A stretch of DNA of 64,000 bases from Xiphophorus maculatus (lineage: Eukaryota > Chordata > Actinopteri > Cyprinodontiformes > Poeciliidae), in contig NC_036443.1 in assembly GCF_002775205.1 (NCBI RefSeq), forward strand, positions 11,523,698-11,587,697, read 5' to 3'. The position numbers and the translations under genes were made by a program. The notes below the pieces were generated by a model. The model worked only from the letters and a program-made list of their open reading frames with translations. It did not search any database and was not told the origin of the DNA. Positions 49,784 through 63,133 of this stretch are shown in pieces. Numbering within the stretch: position 1 is the stretch's first letter; each line of letters begins with the position of its first letter.

Positions 49784-52265
49784 CAACAGTCATGTATCAG
49801 TGAATTAAAATGCAAGCAAGTTCATTAACTTCTAAAACCACCTAAATTTTGTGGCTTTAGTTAGATTAAATATACTGCATTTAGTTAATAAGCTGAAATT
49901 GCTTCCAAATGTTTGGGTTGTTTTCCTTGGTTCCTAATTTATATAGTTTCTTCCTAACAGAATAACTAATGCCTCACAGTATCATCCCTTTGTGCTAATA
50001 CCTCACTTCAAAATGTCAGTGAATATTGCAGCCTAATACTACATTCATTTTATTTTATAAGAGTTAGATCTTGAAACTGAGTATTTATGTCTTAATGACA
50101 TTTACTTGGATGATCAAACGTAACAAAAACAAGCTCTTAAAACAGAACCATCGTGAACGAGAAAAAACGCCACTCACAATATGTCGGTCACGTTAACGGT
50201 TATGCGTCGTGTGTGTGCTTTGCATGACGAAACCACGGAAACTTCACAGTTCCCATCATGCCTCACGGATATCAGCTAGTTTGTTCGTATTTTTGTACTG
50301 AAAAACATTACTGTCTTTAAAGATATAGTAACTAACCTCTTGTATTATATCAACATAACAGCATAGTGCAAAAAAAAAAAAAGTTTGAGTGAAACCACAA
50401 TAGTAAGTAGATTCAGATTTGTGCGGTATAAAGACGTAGTCGTCGTTCTCCTTCATCCGGGGCATTCAGAAGGTTTGCAATCTGGGCTACGAACAGAGAA
50501 CTTGGTTTCTCACATACTTGCCCAGGGGAAAGTCCCCGGACCCGTGGCAGAAAGTGCCCTGGCTAAACCCAGCCTCGGCTTGCGCTCCCCTGCAGAAGCC
50601 AAGACGTTCATGTGAACAGAGCTTAGGGATCGCTTGTCGAATTTGTCAGCGTTCAGAGGTATGCAAACATCATGCACGAAACGCTTCAACAGAACGGGGC
50701 TCATTCTCCGAATGCACGCTTTTTGGGGGATTATTTGCTAAAAGGTGATTCCCAAATAAATGCATTTTAACTGTCATGAACTGTTCCTGATATAAAATAA
50801 CATTAAATTCACTATTTTGCTGTTTTTTCAAAACAAATATTCAAAGAGGTACTTATTTTGATGTTATTATTCTGAAGTTAAATTTTAACTTAGGTTAACT
50901 CTAAAAACATCCTAATTAACTTTAACATTGGAGATTAAACTTTATTAATCGCAGAGGAAAATGAAATGTTTTCTCCAAAGAGTTGCTAATGATGCCGGTG
51001 GGCAGCAAAGATTTAATTGGCATTATGTTGCTAGAACATAACGGAGTATCTTCAGTGATAAATAGGCAAGTATTGTCAATGTCCCCATTTCATGTTCATC
51101 TCGCCAGCTTCGTCAACTAGCTTCTGTTGAATATTGTTTCATAATCTAATCCTATTTTAAACGAATGAATCAATACACCAGACTTTTTTTAATCTTATGA
51201 AAAAATAAAATATGGGAAAAGTTCAAGAAATCTCAATACTTTTGCAAGCTGGTGTAAATTTAGAAACTATATAATGTCTCCATCTTGTGGTTGAAAAGAT
51301 GATGTGCAACTCAGGCAATAGCATCCAGTAGAGTAACTGAAGTTTTGTGGTTTTAATCCTCACACTGTCTATTTGTCATAATAAATCATTAAAATATAAA
51401 AGTCCCAGTCCTCTTAATCTTTCATTTCTGTCCATCCTTCAGCTTCATTTTTTTTTTTTTTTTTAGAAAATGCCTGGTGTAAATGTTGATAGTTTTAGAT
51501 CCAGAAAGTGTCTGTTCATGTTGGTGTGACTCAAGTTCTGTAATTGCTCTGAGAATGTACTGCAGGTGTGAACGCTTTTCTTCCCTTTTGCTGCTTCCTA
51601 AGTTGCTGCTGACAAAACAAGTGGATCATTATTGTTACTCAGCATTTAAATTCTGAAAATGGCCCCTGGGTGTCCATTTTCCATGGTTTCACCTTTCTCA
51701 GAACACAAAGATCCACACTGTACCACGCTGACGCCAGTAGAGGGAGCTCCATCCCTACACCCTCCATCCTAATAAGCTCTGACATCAGAGCACACGCTAA
51801 CACACACAGACCATACCTTCTGCCACAGGATTAGGGCAGCAAACAAAAAGCTTAAAGAGTCACGTGCCTCTACTCTCCAAATGATCCCTTCTTGTAACCC
51901 ACTTCCCTTACTGAGCTATCCCATGATTTACTCAGAGTGGGCGTAGGCACGAGCATCAGCAGCATCACTAAGTTCCAGCTCCTCCCTGCTGCATGCTGGG
52001 AGGGAGAGACTGAGAGGATCAGGGTCAGATAAATTCCAGACTGAGTGACGGTGGCACTGAGTGTAAATGAGAGGACAATCGGATGCGTGAGTGTGTGAGA
52101 GGACAAATTAGGCTGGGTGATAGAGAGAGAGAGATTTGTGAGTCTGTCTGTATGTGCATGAGAGAGAGGGAAAGATAAATCCAGAGGACAGGAGTGCGTG
52201 TAAGGCATAGAAAAGAGGGACAAGAGGTAGAAGACAAGACAAGAGGATTCGGAAAAGGAGGGAAC

Positions 52266-55200
52266 ATGGCTGAGCCGGAGCTGAAATCGAGAAGCAGCCG
52301 GGAGAGTGTTGCTAAAGCAAGGAGCCAGGAGAAGATGGAGAGTAAGTACAATCTGTACTCACACTCCTGGAGACGGCACATGATGCAGAGCTGCATTATT
52401 CCATCATGGGCTCTGATGCAACTGATGCAAGACTAGAATGGCAGAGTTAATGTAACTGTTGTGCAGAGCTTGTGCTTTTCGGGAGTGGCGATGCTAACAG
52501 GTGACAAAAATGGCAGGTGCACATGTGTCTCTACAGAGAAATGCTAGGCCCAGTGACATTAGGAGAAACTTCTGAAAATGATCAGATTTGAAAAGTATTT
52601 ACATTTTTCACTTGTGAGAATCTAAAGTTTTAATGTGTTTCACATTGCTGATCTTCTGCTCTGCTGTCTTGACTTCACCAGCAACTGAAGCAGAGCCCAA
52701 TCAAGATGGTCTTATTGTGGAGCACCCAGCATCCCCATCGGACCCCATGGTCTCTGCCCCTGCTGCCACAGACCCAACTGACAGCCTGCCTGGCAAGGGT
52801 GAAAAGATCAAGCTCAAACGCAGTATCACCCTCTTCAATGGCGTGGGGATGATCATAGGCACCATCATCGGCTCGGGCATCTTTGTGACTCCAACAGGTG
52901 TGGTCAAAGAGACTGGTTCTGCTGGTCTCTCCTTGATCGTCTGGGCTGCCTGTGGAGTTGTTTCCACCATGGGAGCCTTGTGCTATGCCGAATTGGGTAC
53001 GACCATCGCAAAGTCTGGAGGAGACTACACATACATCCTTGAAGTATATGGCGAACTTGCAGCCTTTCTGAAACTGTGGGTGGAGATGCTAATAATTCGT
53101 CCATCGTCCCAATATGTGGTCTCGCTGGTGTTTGCCACCTACCTTCTTAAACCCCTGTACCCAACCTGCCCTGTGCCAGACAGTGCCGCCAAGCTCATCG
53201 CCTGTGTGTGTCTTAGTGAGTAGGGTGAACTTTTCAGATGTATTCTTCAGTTATATTTTGACTTCCTTATGGGTAACTTGGAGACATTTAATTCTGAATT
53301 CCTAGTCATAGTTATGTCTTTCACTCCACGTTGCAGCCTCCTTGACGTTTGTGAACTGCATCAGTGTGAGAGCAGCCACCAAGGTCCAGGACTTGTTCAC
53401 AGCATCCAAATTACTAGCTCTCATCATCATCATCCTCTTTGGCTTCATCCAGATATCCACAGGTAAGCACCCTTGAACACATGCTTTGTTCTTAAAGAGG
53501 TTCAGATGGTTATTTGTCACCTCACTTCTTCACTAAGCCTTTCGGTTTAATGTCACTATACAACAATTTAATTCTGATTTTGAAACGTAGGAAGTCAAGT
53601 TCAAGGAACTGGGTAAACTGGAAGCAAACTGGAATTTAATTTGACCAATTTTGCGATCAAAGTTAACAGAAGGATATGATATTGACACTTTCTTTCAGCT
53701 ACACAAACAACAAAACTTGTAGGGTTGAGACAAATAGCTTATTTTCACCCAGACCACAATCCAGACTAGAAGAATCCCTTGATTATAAATTAAGCTTGTT
53801 AATATCAGTGGATAATTGTGAACCACTTACTGGATCTTAATTCATTCAGCAAGTTATTATTTTGCATTGGAGTTGCCTATCACTAACAAAAATAAAGTCA
53901 GTTAACCACATATTTTTATCTAAATAGGCCAATCATTCGATTAAGGTTTGAAGTAATTCTTTAATCTGTAACGACGTGTTTCTTCTGTCTGAAAGTAACA
54001 TTCATGTTTTGAAGTGTTCCAGTCAGAGAGCCTCTGGAAAGACTTGGACCTCTTCACCAAAGTTAAATCATCCAAATACACGTGGAGACATGGAACAGTA
54101 TGCTCAGTAATAACGAGAAGGATTTAATTGCTGTGATTGCAAGCAATACTCTTCTAATGATAATTAAAATTCGTATTTTATTGTGATTTATTATCTTTAG
54201 AAAGATGTTTCATTTCTAACCAGAAACAAGCTTCTTGGTTGAATTAAAATATTTAAAATCTAAATATTCCAGGTGTAGGAATAATTATGTGCTTCACAGT
54301 ACATACATGTTGATAGTATCTGGAGTAGTGTATTATTTTAAGAAGAAGATTATAAATATATATTTCTGAGGGTTTTTTTTTTACGTTCATTCCTCAGATT
54401 TTGACCCTGATATTTACATGTACAGTATGAGGTATTTTTCTTTTGTCTCTAATCATGAGCAAACTGTTGATGCATGTTAATGAACCCAATGAAGCAGGCT
54501 GCTGTCCTTTCAGTTTGTTAGCACAGTTGCTGAGCCTGAGCACAGGGCCCGTCTGTCTGCAGCCGGCTGATTGAGTCTGGCTGTGCAGCCATGTGCGCGT
54601 GTATCTGTGCGCAGGTCTCCAGGCCGCATATGGCTGTAAATCATTTGCCATATTTTTCTCATCTCTACAGCGTTTAATTGATAAGGGATACACTAGAAGA
54701 TATTTTAGGATTTTTTTATACAGACAAAATCACTGGCTTTTGAGCATTATTTCATGTAAGCTCCATGATGCATTGTACATTACTCAGAAATGATGTAGCA
54801 AAAAAAAATAAAAAATTTAAAAAAGGACAGGCGGGAACAGAATGTGACATCTGCTTCTTTCCCTCCTTTGGGAAGGCCACACCCAGCGCCATTGTTTCCC
54901 CTTCTGCCCCTGCCCCCCTCAGTGAGTTACCATGGTAATGAGGTGGAAAAGCCTACACTGTTGAGTACATGACAGAGGGACTGAAGGGGCAAATAATGTG
55001 GGCTTAAGGCCCACTTAAGAAAAAGTTATTAACATCTGAAAGCACCAGGTAGAGTGGGCTCACGCCCAGTGAGAATACAAACTCACATTCTAATAGTGCT
55101 ATACACTGATGCAATAAATGTATGTTTTTCCTTCACAGACTAAAGTTTATTTATCATATTTGTAATTCTGTTGGCATTTAAATGTCAGCAGAATTACCTT

Positions 55201-55568
55201 CGCTTTCCCCACATCTAAGGAGATGCTGGCTGAAAATATCAGGATGTCAACAGGCAGTCTTCCAACAGGCTGGTGTTGGTGGAAGAAATTAAAAAGTATC
55301 AGGAGTGTAAGAGAATATCTAACCAGATGTGTTAGGACACAATATTCCAGAAGTGATGTGAGCAAACTATATCTTGAGGTATGATTCAGTTAATAATACT
55401 ATCTTAAAATAACTCCCATACTTGTGTTTCTCAGCAACAGCAATTGCCTCAGTTTTTTCCTAGCCATGACATGTTAGCTGTATATGAGAAGGAAAGGCAC
55501 TTATGGTCAAATAATCACTAGTAATGAAGCCCTGTCTTCAGGCAAGCTTGTAAACACACACACACACA

Positions 55569-55649
<81 letters not shown>

Positions 55650-58600
55650 CCACACACACACACGCACACACACACACACATGCACGCACACACACACACA
55701 CACGCACACACACACACACACGCCCACACACACACTACATAAATATTTGCCTAAATGGTTGCCACATGGCAAAAATCAGTTATCAGCTAATAATCAACCC
55801 CACATCTTTTAAGGAAATTGTTTGTTAAAGATGTAAACAGCTGCATTTCTTCCTCACCCTACTGACTAGCTGTGCTGCAATGCTAATTGTTGTACAAACC
55901 AGAAACAAGTGTCAATGTTATTTTTAAAAAAAAAGTTTGTCATCATATACCCATTTGAGATACCGTATGTATTTGCTGCTGTTTCTGTTAAGTTGCTTTT
56001 TCCCTCTGCCACCACAAGGGGAGCCCAAGCCATTATTACTGATTTCTAGCTCCATATTTGTCAATAAACAACACAGAGTTAGGATATTTCTGTTTTAGTC
56101 GTTCCTTATATAACTTTTTCTGTGTGCACACAGGCGATGTGCCGTATTTGACACCAGAAAAGGCGTTTGAAGGCAGTAAAATGGGAGTGGACAACATTGT
56201 ATTGGCGTTGTACAGCGGCCTCTTTGCTTTTGGTGGCTGGTGAGACTTCTGTAATATCTGTTTATCATTAATTTCTTACTTGCTCATTAAAACACCGTAA
56301 CCCAAATATTTTGTTTCCCACAGGAACTACCTGAACTATGTTACTGAGGAGATGATCAATCCAGAGAGGTGACTTAAAAGTGATGCAGGTTGATTTCAGT
56401 ATTTTACAGACTCTTGTGTGAATATTACAGCAATGGCATGACTGCCCTCATCTATGAATAAGCTTGTCTACCATCAGATGACTGCATGGAGACAGAGTAC
56501 AATGAAACACAAAAGCTGAGCGGAAATAAAAATATTGGATCGCATGAAATTGAACACCATATTTACTGTATGAAGTGAAGAATTTTTATTTGTTATAAAA
56601 ATTCTGGTTTTGCTGTATTGTTGTTTAATGATTATTGGTCTCTCCCCACAGAAATCTGCCCTTAGCTATTATCATATCGATGCCTATAGTCACAGTGGTG
56701 TACGTTCTGACCAACCTGGCTTACTTCACCACCATCTCTCCTCAAGTTATGGTTGAGTCTGAGGCGGTTGCTGTGGTAAGCGTGATTTCCTTCAGTTCAT
56801 GACAACATGCATGTCTTTAGTTTTCACACAATCTACTTTTTAAGCAACAACATTTTCACCTCTGTATGTATGTTTGTCCTCATGGACTGATGCAGAAATT
56901 TGGAGAGTACCACCTTGGTGTGATGGCCTGGTTGATTCCTGTCTTTGTGGGACTCTCCTGCTTCGGAGCCGTCAATGGATCTCTATTTACATCGGCACGG
57001 TGACTAAACCACAACATTGACATGCTGTTTTGCTCCTTAGACCTAAGGGTGGAAATGCTATCTGCTTGGGTGGAAAATAACTGCCTGTTTCCCAATTAGG
57101 CTGTTCTACGCTGGAGCCAGAGAAGGTCAACTCCCTGCTGCTCTGGGACTGGTTCATACAGACTTGTTTACACCTGTGCCATCACTAATCTTTACAGTAA
57201 GGCTGAACTGGTTCCAACTCTTTTTCATCCTTTGTTAATGTTATTTTTTTTATTCCAGATTTGTTCAGCAACTTAAACACTACTTACGTCAACTACTTAC
57301 TCATGCTTAAGTGTATATACTATTTGGCACCCACAACATCACACTACCTCCAGCAAAAACAGTTTGGCATGGCGGAGAGGGTTTGGCAAGTTTTTCATGG
57401 GTGCAACCCACAGACTCAGCCCTGAACCACGAGGCATCATTTAAGGAGAAATAAACAGGCTTTCTACTGGTATGAGATTTTAAGGGTCTCTTCATTCATT
57501 AGAAGTCTGTAAAGGTATGGAATCGGATATTATTTTATTTTTTTCTGTAATGAAAACTTCAGACTTTTTAAAAACATCTTTCTTAAAAGAGCATTATTCC
57601 AAAAATTCTTGATAAATTGTTTGTATTTTATGTTAAATTGTATTAAATCGCATGCTTTGATGTGGGCTTCACACCTTGATTATCAAAAAGTTATTTTGCT
57701 TTTTGATCTATTAAATGTGGGATCATTCAAAGATAAAACAAAGTTACATTTTTGTGGATACTGGAAAATGGAACCTGTTGTTCTGAAACAGGGCCTGGTT
57801 GATGTAAATGATTAGAACTGCTATTTTTAAAGGTTCCTGTCTTCACATTCTCTACTTTAAAAATCTTCCTTTATTATTTGAAATATTAGTTTGTACCAAA
57901 TAGCAATAAAATACCCTGTACCACACTTCAATTTGAGCAAATCCCAGAAAAAGTCAAAGTTTAGATAAGTGGATGTTTGAAATAAAAGAAAATGTGTGGT
58001 AAGCTCAGCTGGGATTTATTACCAAACAGCATTGTTACGACGACAACAAAATCTGCCAAACACGTATTTCTTTACTTTTTGTGCTAGGTTTATATTCATG
58101 TCAGAGAGAACAACCGGTGCTGTGATTTTTGTACTTTGCAACAGTGCCTGCTGTCCATGATGTACGCCATCTCCCAGGACATCTTCTCAGTCATTAATCT
58201 CTTCAGCTTCTTCACCTGGCTGTGTGTCGGCATGGCAATCGCCGGTCTGGTGTGGCTGCGCATCACCAAGCCAGATCTGAGAAGGCCTATTAAGGTACAG
58301 TCTGAACAACGCTGATTTAAACTGGTCACCTTTTTAGGGGTTTAAAGACCTCTTGACTCTCAGCCAGACTCTTTGTCTTCTCAAAAACATCAACATGTCG
58401 GCAGGTTAAACAGGGGCTGGACTATTGTTATTTTATTTTCGGTGAAAGCACCATTGTATCACTGCTCCTGTTATGAGTCGGAAGTGGAGCCACACTGTGT
58501 TTCCACGATAGGAGGGAGTGGCAACTGAATGAATGCACCGTTCTTTGTTGCCCTCTTAACGTGGGAGTATAACCTTGACAGTCGCCTTTCATCTTTCGTT

Positions 58601-59547
58601 TGAGGCAGAGTGATCTCAGCCCATTTGTTTTACAAAGAAACTACACACAGGAAATAAACAGGGATCCCAGCTTTATTTCTAAGCTAATTACGAAACAAGA
58701 CTTTAACTTTCTTTTGTGTTTCGGTTCAGAACGCCTGTCAGAAAACAAGATTTAATTGCCTCGGTTCTTGACATCTCAGTTAATCTTTCCTAAAATACCA
58801 TACAACAATCAATATTATATTATTTAATATCACATTAGTTGATTGTGGAAATTATTATTTATAAATCTTAAGGTCTGGTATTAGGAAGAAATAACAGAAC
58901 TAAAAGGGTGAAGGTGTAAAGTTGTCTTTCCATCATTGGTTTCAGCCAAATCTGTTATGTATTAAGTTTGTAAATCAGGCGACATCAACCTTCTACCTGA
59001 TACCTTCTCGTATTTGTACAATTAACAGCTTTTTCATTCATTTTCTTTCCAGGTGTGTCTTTTCATCCCGGTGACGTTTGTTTTGGGCTGCGTTTTCATG
59101 ATCGTCGTGTCTTTCTGGGCGGCGCCGTTTGAGAGCCTGGTGGGCAGCAGCATCATTCTCACAGGCATTCCTGCGTATCTGCTTGGCTACAAGTGGAAGA
59201 AACCCCATATGGTCAAGAAGATGCTGGGTAGGTGAAGTTCTGGGTTTGTTTATTTTAAAATGATGCCTTTGTTTTTGTCCAGACCGGGCTGACGAGGTCT
59301 CTCCTGCGGTTTGTTACGAAATTCACGGCAGAGTATACCTGTACCCGCTGTTCTGGTTTATTGTTTTGCACAATGTGAAGCAATGGTGTGAGGCAATGTT
59401 TCCTTAATTTTCAGAATATTCATTGTGCCTAAGCAAAATATGTAATACGACGCATTGTTTTTTGTCACAGAAATCTTCACAATGTTCTGTCAGAAGATCT
59501 TCATGTCGGTTCCTGAAGAGAAGGAGAAACACGAACAGGCTGAGTAA
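52266..59547 (+). CDS. slc7a5: Large neutral amino acid transporter, LAT1 type
   Basis: Eleven coding exons fit in phase: 52266-52341, 52682-53215, 53337-53462, 56134-56239, 56324-56368, 56652-56775, 56896-56999, 57100-57196, 58145-58294, 59053-59227 and 59471-59547, giving 537 residues. LAT1 is a 12-helix plasma-membrane exchanger of leucine-type amino acids that works bound to the SLC3A2/4F2hc heavy chain. The substrate-binding GSGIF loop is at residues 89-93, and the heavy-chain-bonding cysteine is Cys188 (PTCPVP), both 24 residues later than in human LAT1 because of a longer N-terminal tail. [29 protein letters not shown] and [13 protein letters not shown] match LAT1 rather than LAT2. The short C-terminus ends QAE. 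A teleost paralogue of slc7a5 cannot be excluded. No disruption was found. Confidence 0.94.
52381..52431 (+). promoter_or_regulatory. Cluster of ATF4/CARE-like motifs in slc7a5 intron 1
   Basis: TGATGCAAC (52414-52422) matches the C/EBP-ATF response element consensus. It is followed directly by TGATGCAAG (52423-52431), with TGATGCAGA at 52381-52389 upstream. SLC7A5 is an established ATF4 target in mammals, so the location 40-90 bases into intron 1 is suggestive; function is inferred. Confidence 0.45.
55162..55197 (+). repeat. 36-base spacerless palindrome
   Basis: Arms of 18 bases (55162-55179, 55180-55197) match at 16 positions, and the two exceptions are G-T pairs. It has the same style as the larger palindrome at 30175. 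Confidence 0.6.
55553..55734. repeat. CA-repeat microsatellite, about 180 bases
   Basis: Nearly pure CA units with scattered CC, CG and TG interruptions, inside slc7a5 intron 3. Confidence 0.97.
57197..58144 (+). other. slc7a5: slc7a5 intron 8
   Basis: An AT-rich 0.9-kb intron with no recognised feature. Confidence 0.6.
58295..59052 (+). other. slc7a5: slc7a5 intron 9
   Basis: Contains one copy (58371-58417) of a 47-base sequence repeated in the 3' UTR. Otherwise featureless. Confidence 0.6.
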
Positions 59548-62135
59548 CGTCTGGCAAACTGAGCAACGGTCTTCAAATGTTTACATTCATTTTGAGCACA
59601 TTCTTTTTGAAATTTATTTTACAAGCTAAAGCTAAAGCGAAAACAAAAACTACACATTTACAAGAGGCCTTGTGGAGTGCCCTTGTGTACAAAATATAAA
59701 AGAATATTTTGCGACTCCTTCAGGCAGTTTAAAATGTCTGCTGGTCACGTTTTAAGCAGGATTTCACATTTGTTCCTGCAGCTTTTACTCTGAAAGGTTT
59801 TGACAGTCTTGTGACGTTTAGTGCTGGAACATGCTTTCTTCTAGAAATGTGAATAGCTGCAGTGGATATATGATTATACTGCAAACACAGTATAAGAAAA
59901 TGTTGTAAATCTACTGTCTTGCAGGTTTACTGTCCACCGACGAGCAAAGAAAAGAAAAATAGAAGACGGGTTTGATTGTTTTAACTTTGTCTGTCATTAA
60001 TGATAAAACTTTACCTAGTATTGAGTAGTTTACACTTTTTCAGAAAGTGAAGATGTGTGAAGTAAAACCGAGGGTTCAGCGGTAGATACGGTTGTATTTC
60101 TGTAGCTAACATGCTGCTAGCGTACAGTGGCTCTCAAAGGTCTACAAGGACTGCGCAATAATAGGAAAACAGAGCTTTTCAATATTATAGATGACTATTG
60201 CATTGATAATATCAAATGCAATTGCTAGATTACCCCTATTTTCTTTCTTTTCCAATATCGCCATGTTTCCCACTCTCTCTGAGCATCAACAAAAGACGTG
60301 TGGGTAAAAGACAGCAACTGTCTGTCAAAATGTCCAGATAGGTTATTGGTGAGCAGTGTTTTGATCCTCCTCACTTGGACCACCCATCATTGCATCAAAA
60401 CAACATTTTGAAATTGCAAAATTGCACATGTTGATACTTCGATAACAACCGGGACTCAATATATTGTGCAGGTTTACAACACACCCCTATAAAATGTCCA
60501 TTATTTTGGGCAATGAGATCTTAATACAGCAGCTTCAAAATTTTTGTGCCTTTAATGTGATATTTATTCTGTACAATTCAACTGGAAAACAAACAAATCT
60601 CTTAGATTTTCTTTGTCTTCTCACAAACATCAGCATGTCGGCAGGTTAAACAGGGGCATTGAGATAAGTGAGCCGATTCTTTGCCGCCACTTTACAAGTT
60701 AAAGCTGAAGCTAAAGGATGAAATGAGCAAAATGTCACTAAAAGCAAACAAAATGGGGCAACTGTACTTAATTATAGATTCACTAGAGTTGATGAAAGGT
60801 GTTAACTCAAGAAGACTGAAAGTTGAGTCTAAAGGTTCTTCAACAAAGTCTTAGTTTGGGGTTGTTAACACTTGGACAAGTGCAGAATATTTTACATTAA
60901 ATACAAAAAGAAAATTATTCAAAAGGACTTATTATAGCATCAGTTTTTTGGGTCACAAAATTGGAATTTTAGCAGGGCCGTTTGCAGTTTTCAGAGCCAC
61001 TGTATGATGTCACTATTTCAAGAGGACTACTAGCAGTACAGCATTTCACCCATATTAACATTTATGTTAAGCAACTTTTGATTGAAACGGCATTTTGCAA
61101 TCATTCATACAATGACTCAGTAACTTATTTTAAACCACAGTTTCTAGACACACAAAATAAGATTTGCAATTTATTGTGTAAATAAATTAGAAGTGCTTCT
61201 ATCAGGGTAGTCTGTCTTTTAATGATTTTTTTATGATTTCTATGCCTCCAACATAATCATGAAAAGATGACAGAAACCAGCTTCTGTTGTTGTAAAGCAC
61301 TAGTAGCAGAAATAATGGACCAGATATCTCTGTAGTGGTTGTGTCAGTGTTTGCATTGGATGTTTTTGTCATTTGTGCCAGCCTTGTCAATGCTGATATT
61401 TCTTTTTTTTTTTTTTGACATTCTCAGACCAAACTGAATGTTTAATGAAGCCAGAGACACAGCCCCCACAAAAACCCAAAGAGAGCATTCACCGAAGCAG
61501 GAAAAACTGAGTCCTGTGGGCTGTGGCTTATAGAGGATCTAGATTTTTCCTGCATAGAAAAAGTTTTTAAAGCTTACTCTGAATTCTGATAATTCATTCC
61601 ATACATGACGGCTGGAGGGACGAAGTAGGAAAATGTGTGCCATTTTACCAGCATTTTTATTCCAGTACGTCTCAGAATTTCTCAAAATAACAGAGAGTTT
61701 CCTTTATTCTCTACTCCTCTTTTTTTGTTGTAATAGTAATTCAAATTGTTAATTTTTAATAAAATCAACCAAGACACTTAATATAACTATTATAGTGCAT
61801 AATATGGCGCATAAAAATATTTCACACTCATTATATTGCCACATCCATAACAGCTATGAGCACACCAATAAATAGCACAAAGGTTAAATATGGATTCCCT
61901 CTTTATTGATTGACCTCAAATGAGGATGGATGTGTTTTGTAAACCTCATCAAATATTTGTGCACAAAATACTGTATATGTCTAAAACATTACTACATTAT
62001 GTAATCACACTTGCCAGGTAAAATATAGAAAACGTGTATTTTTAATCTTATAAGTGAGAGTACCTATTATATCTGTTGTATCTCAGTGACCATGGCAGGT
62101 ACATGTAACAATAAAAGTATTTTCTTCAATGTTTG
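59548..62135 (+). other. slc7a5: slc7a5 3' UTR (predicted)
   Basis: No other gene begins before 62.1 kb on this strand. AATAAA signals lie at 61181-61186 and 62110-62115. Using the last gives a 3' UTR near 2.6 kb, a length also typical of mammalian SLC7A5. Confidence 0.45.
62110..62115 (+). terminator. Candidate distal poly(A) signal of slc7a5
   Basis: A canonical AATAAA followed by a T-rich stretch (TTTTCTTCAATGTTTG). Confidence 0.4.
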
Positions 62136-63133
62136 AATTGCTTTTGTTCTATAACAAAACAATGAACACTTAACAGTTTTTCTTCCAGGATGTTAAAAAT
62201 ATTTAAGTCATTGTTCTGCATACTCAGACATATTAGCATCTGTGAACAAAAGGCCGGCTGCGGACTCACTGCAGTCTGCCGTTTCAGACAGAGCAGGCTA
62301 CCTCCGGACACAAGAGACAGCTTTGATCCAAATGAGGATATCACGGAGCAATTTTCTCAAAATGCAGTTCAGTGTTGTTATCTGCCGAGCCATCAAGTGG
62401 TTGGGTAGTGATCTCGATGAAAAGCCCATCTTGTTTTGTTTGTCTTGTTGTGCCTGTTGGCTTTCTGACAATGAAACCATTGAAACCTGGGCCGTCTGGG
62501 GAGTTCATATCTGTCTGAGGGGGAAATGAAAGCCTCTGAAGGCTGCAGATGGAAACAGTATCAGAGCTGTTGGACACAATATTAGTGATGGGAGATTGGA
62601 TAGGCAAAAATGGAAAAAAAACTATGAAGGTTATCCTGCAATAGTCAGCCCCGCCCACTCCTCACTACTACCCAGGGCTGCCTACTGACCAGTTCTCTGT
62701 CTAACAGGTCCGGAAAATCTCTGAGACCTGGGTATTACCCTAAAAGTACTCTATAAGAGATAATCTATTTAAACTGGTGGCGAAAGTGATTCGTCTAGCT
62801 CTAACTACCTCCAATCCAGAAGTTATGACCCTTTACAGTTAAGAAACAATCAGCTGAGTAGCCCTCACAGCTGCATAATTCCAATAACCACTTCTGTTAA
62901 CGGTAGCCCACTTTCTAAATCATAACTTGCACTTGGAACCGGCTAGATTATGTTTAGTGACTTAGATGTAAGTCCCAGGGTCATTATTTATTCTCGCCAA
63001 AGGAAATTATGAAGCCTCCTATTTACTGGAATCATGTACATTAGTTTTACCTTAATTAAAAGAACTGAACGAAGATTAAATGACTCTATTAATTCCAATG
63101 TCCACCAACCTCTTTAGAATTTTATAGTATAAA

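Larger units (their letters stand above)
44521..51700. other. Repeat-rich intergenic region between necab3 and slc7a5
   Basis: No intact gene was recognised. It holds the 592-base direct-repeat unit (45673-46311), a Tc1 transposase relic (46690-47170), hairpins (48873-48906, 49747-49783), a promoter-like cluster (49120-49302) and a LINE-type tail (near 50940-50970). Small open frames at 50385-50748 are unassigned. Confidence 0.6.
53463..56133 (+). other. slc7a5: slc7a5 intron 3
   Basis: A 2.7-kb intron with a 36-base palindrome (55162-55197) and a long CA repeat (55553-55734). No gene is seen; frames of Val/Cys or Thr/His across the CA repeat are artefacts. Confidence 0.7.

Noticed and set aside
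50385..50748. Overlapping small frames on both strands near 50.5 kb
   Set aside because: Possibly remains of a mobile element, but no family is recognisable and no splice or promoter context supports a gene.
51870..52396. Minus-strand open frames over the slc7a5 leader
   Set aside because: They are low-complexity Ser/Leu/His frames complementary to the GA-rich 5' region and run into coding exon 1 on the other strand.
52633..52681. An in-frame Met at 52633 as an alternative slc7a5 start
   Set aside because: It lies in intron 1 before a good acceptor at 52680-52681; the exon at 52266-52341 joins in phase and gives a normal charged N-terminal tail.
55484..55828. Open frames of repeated Thr-His or Val-Cys on both strands
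   Set aside because: They are translations of the CA microsatellite inside slc7a5 intron 3, with no protein-like sequence outside it.
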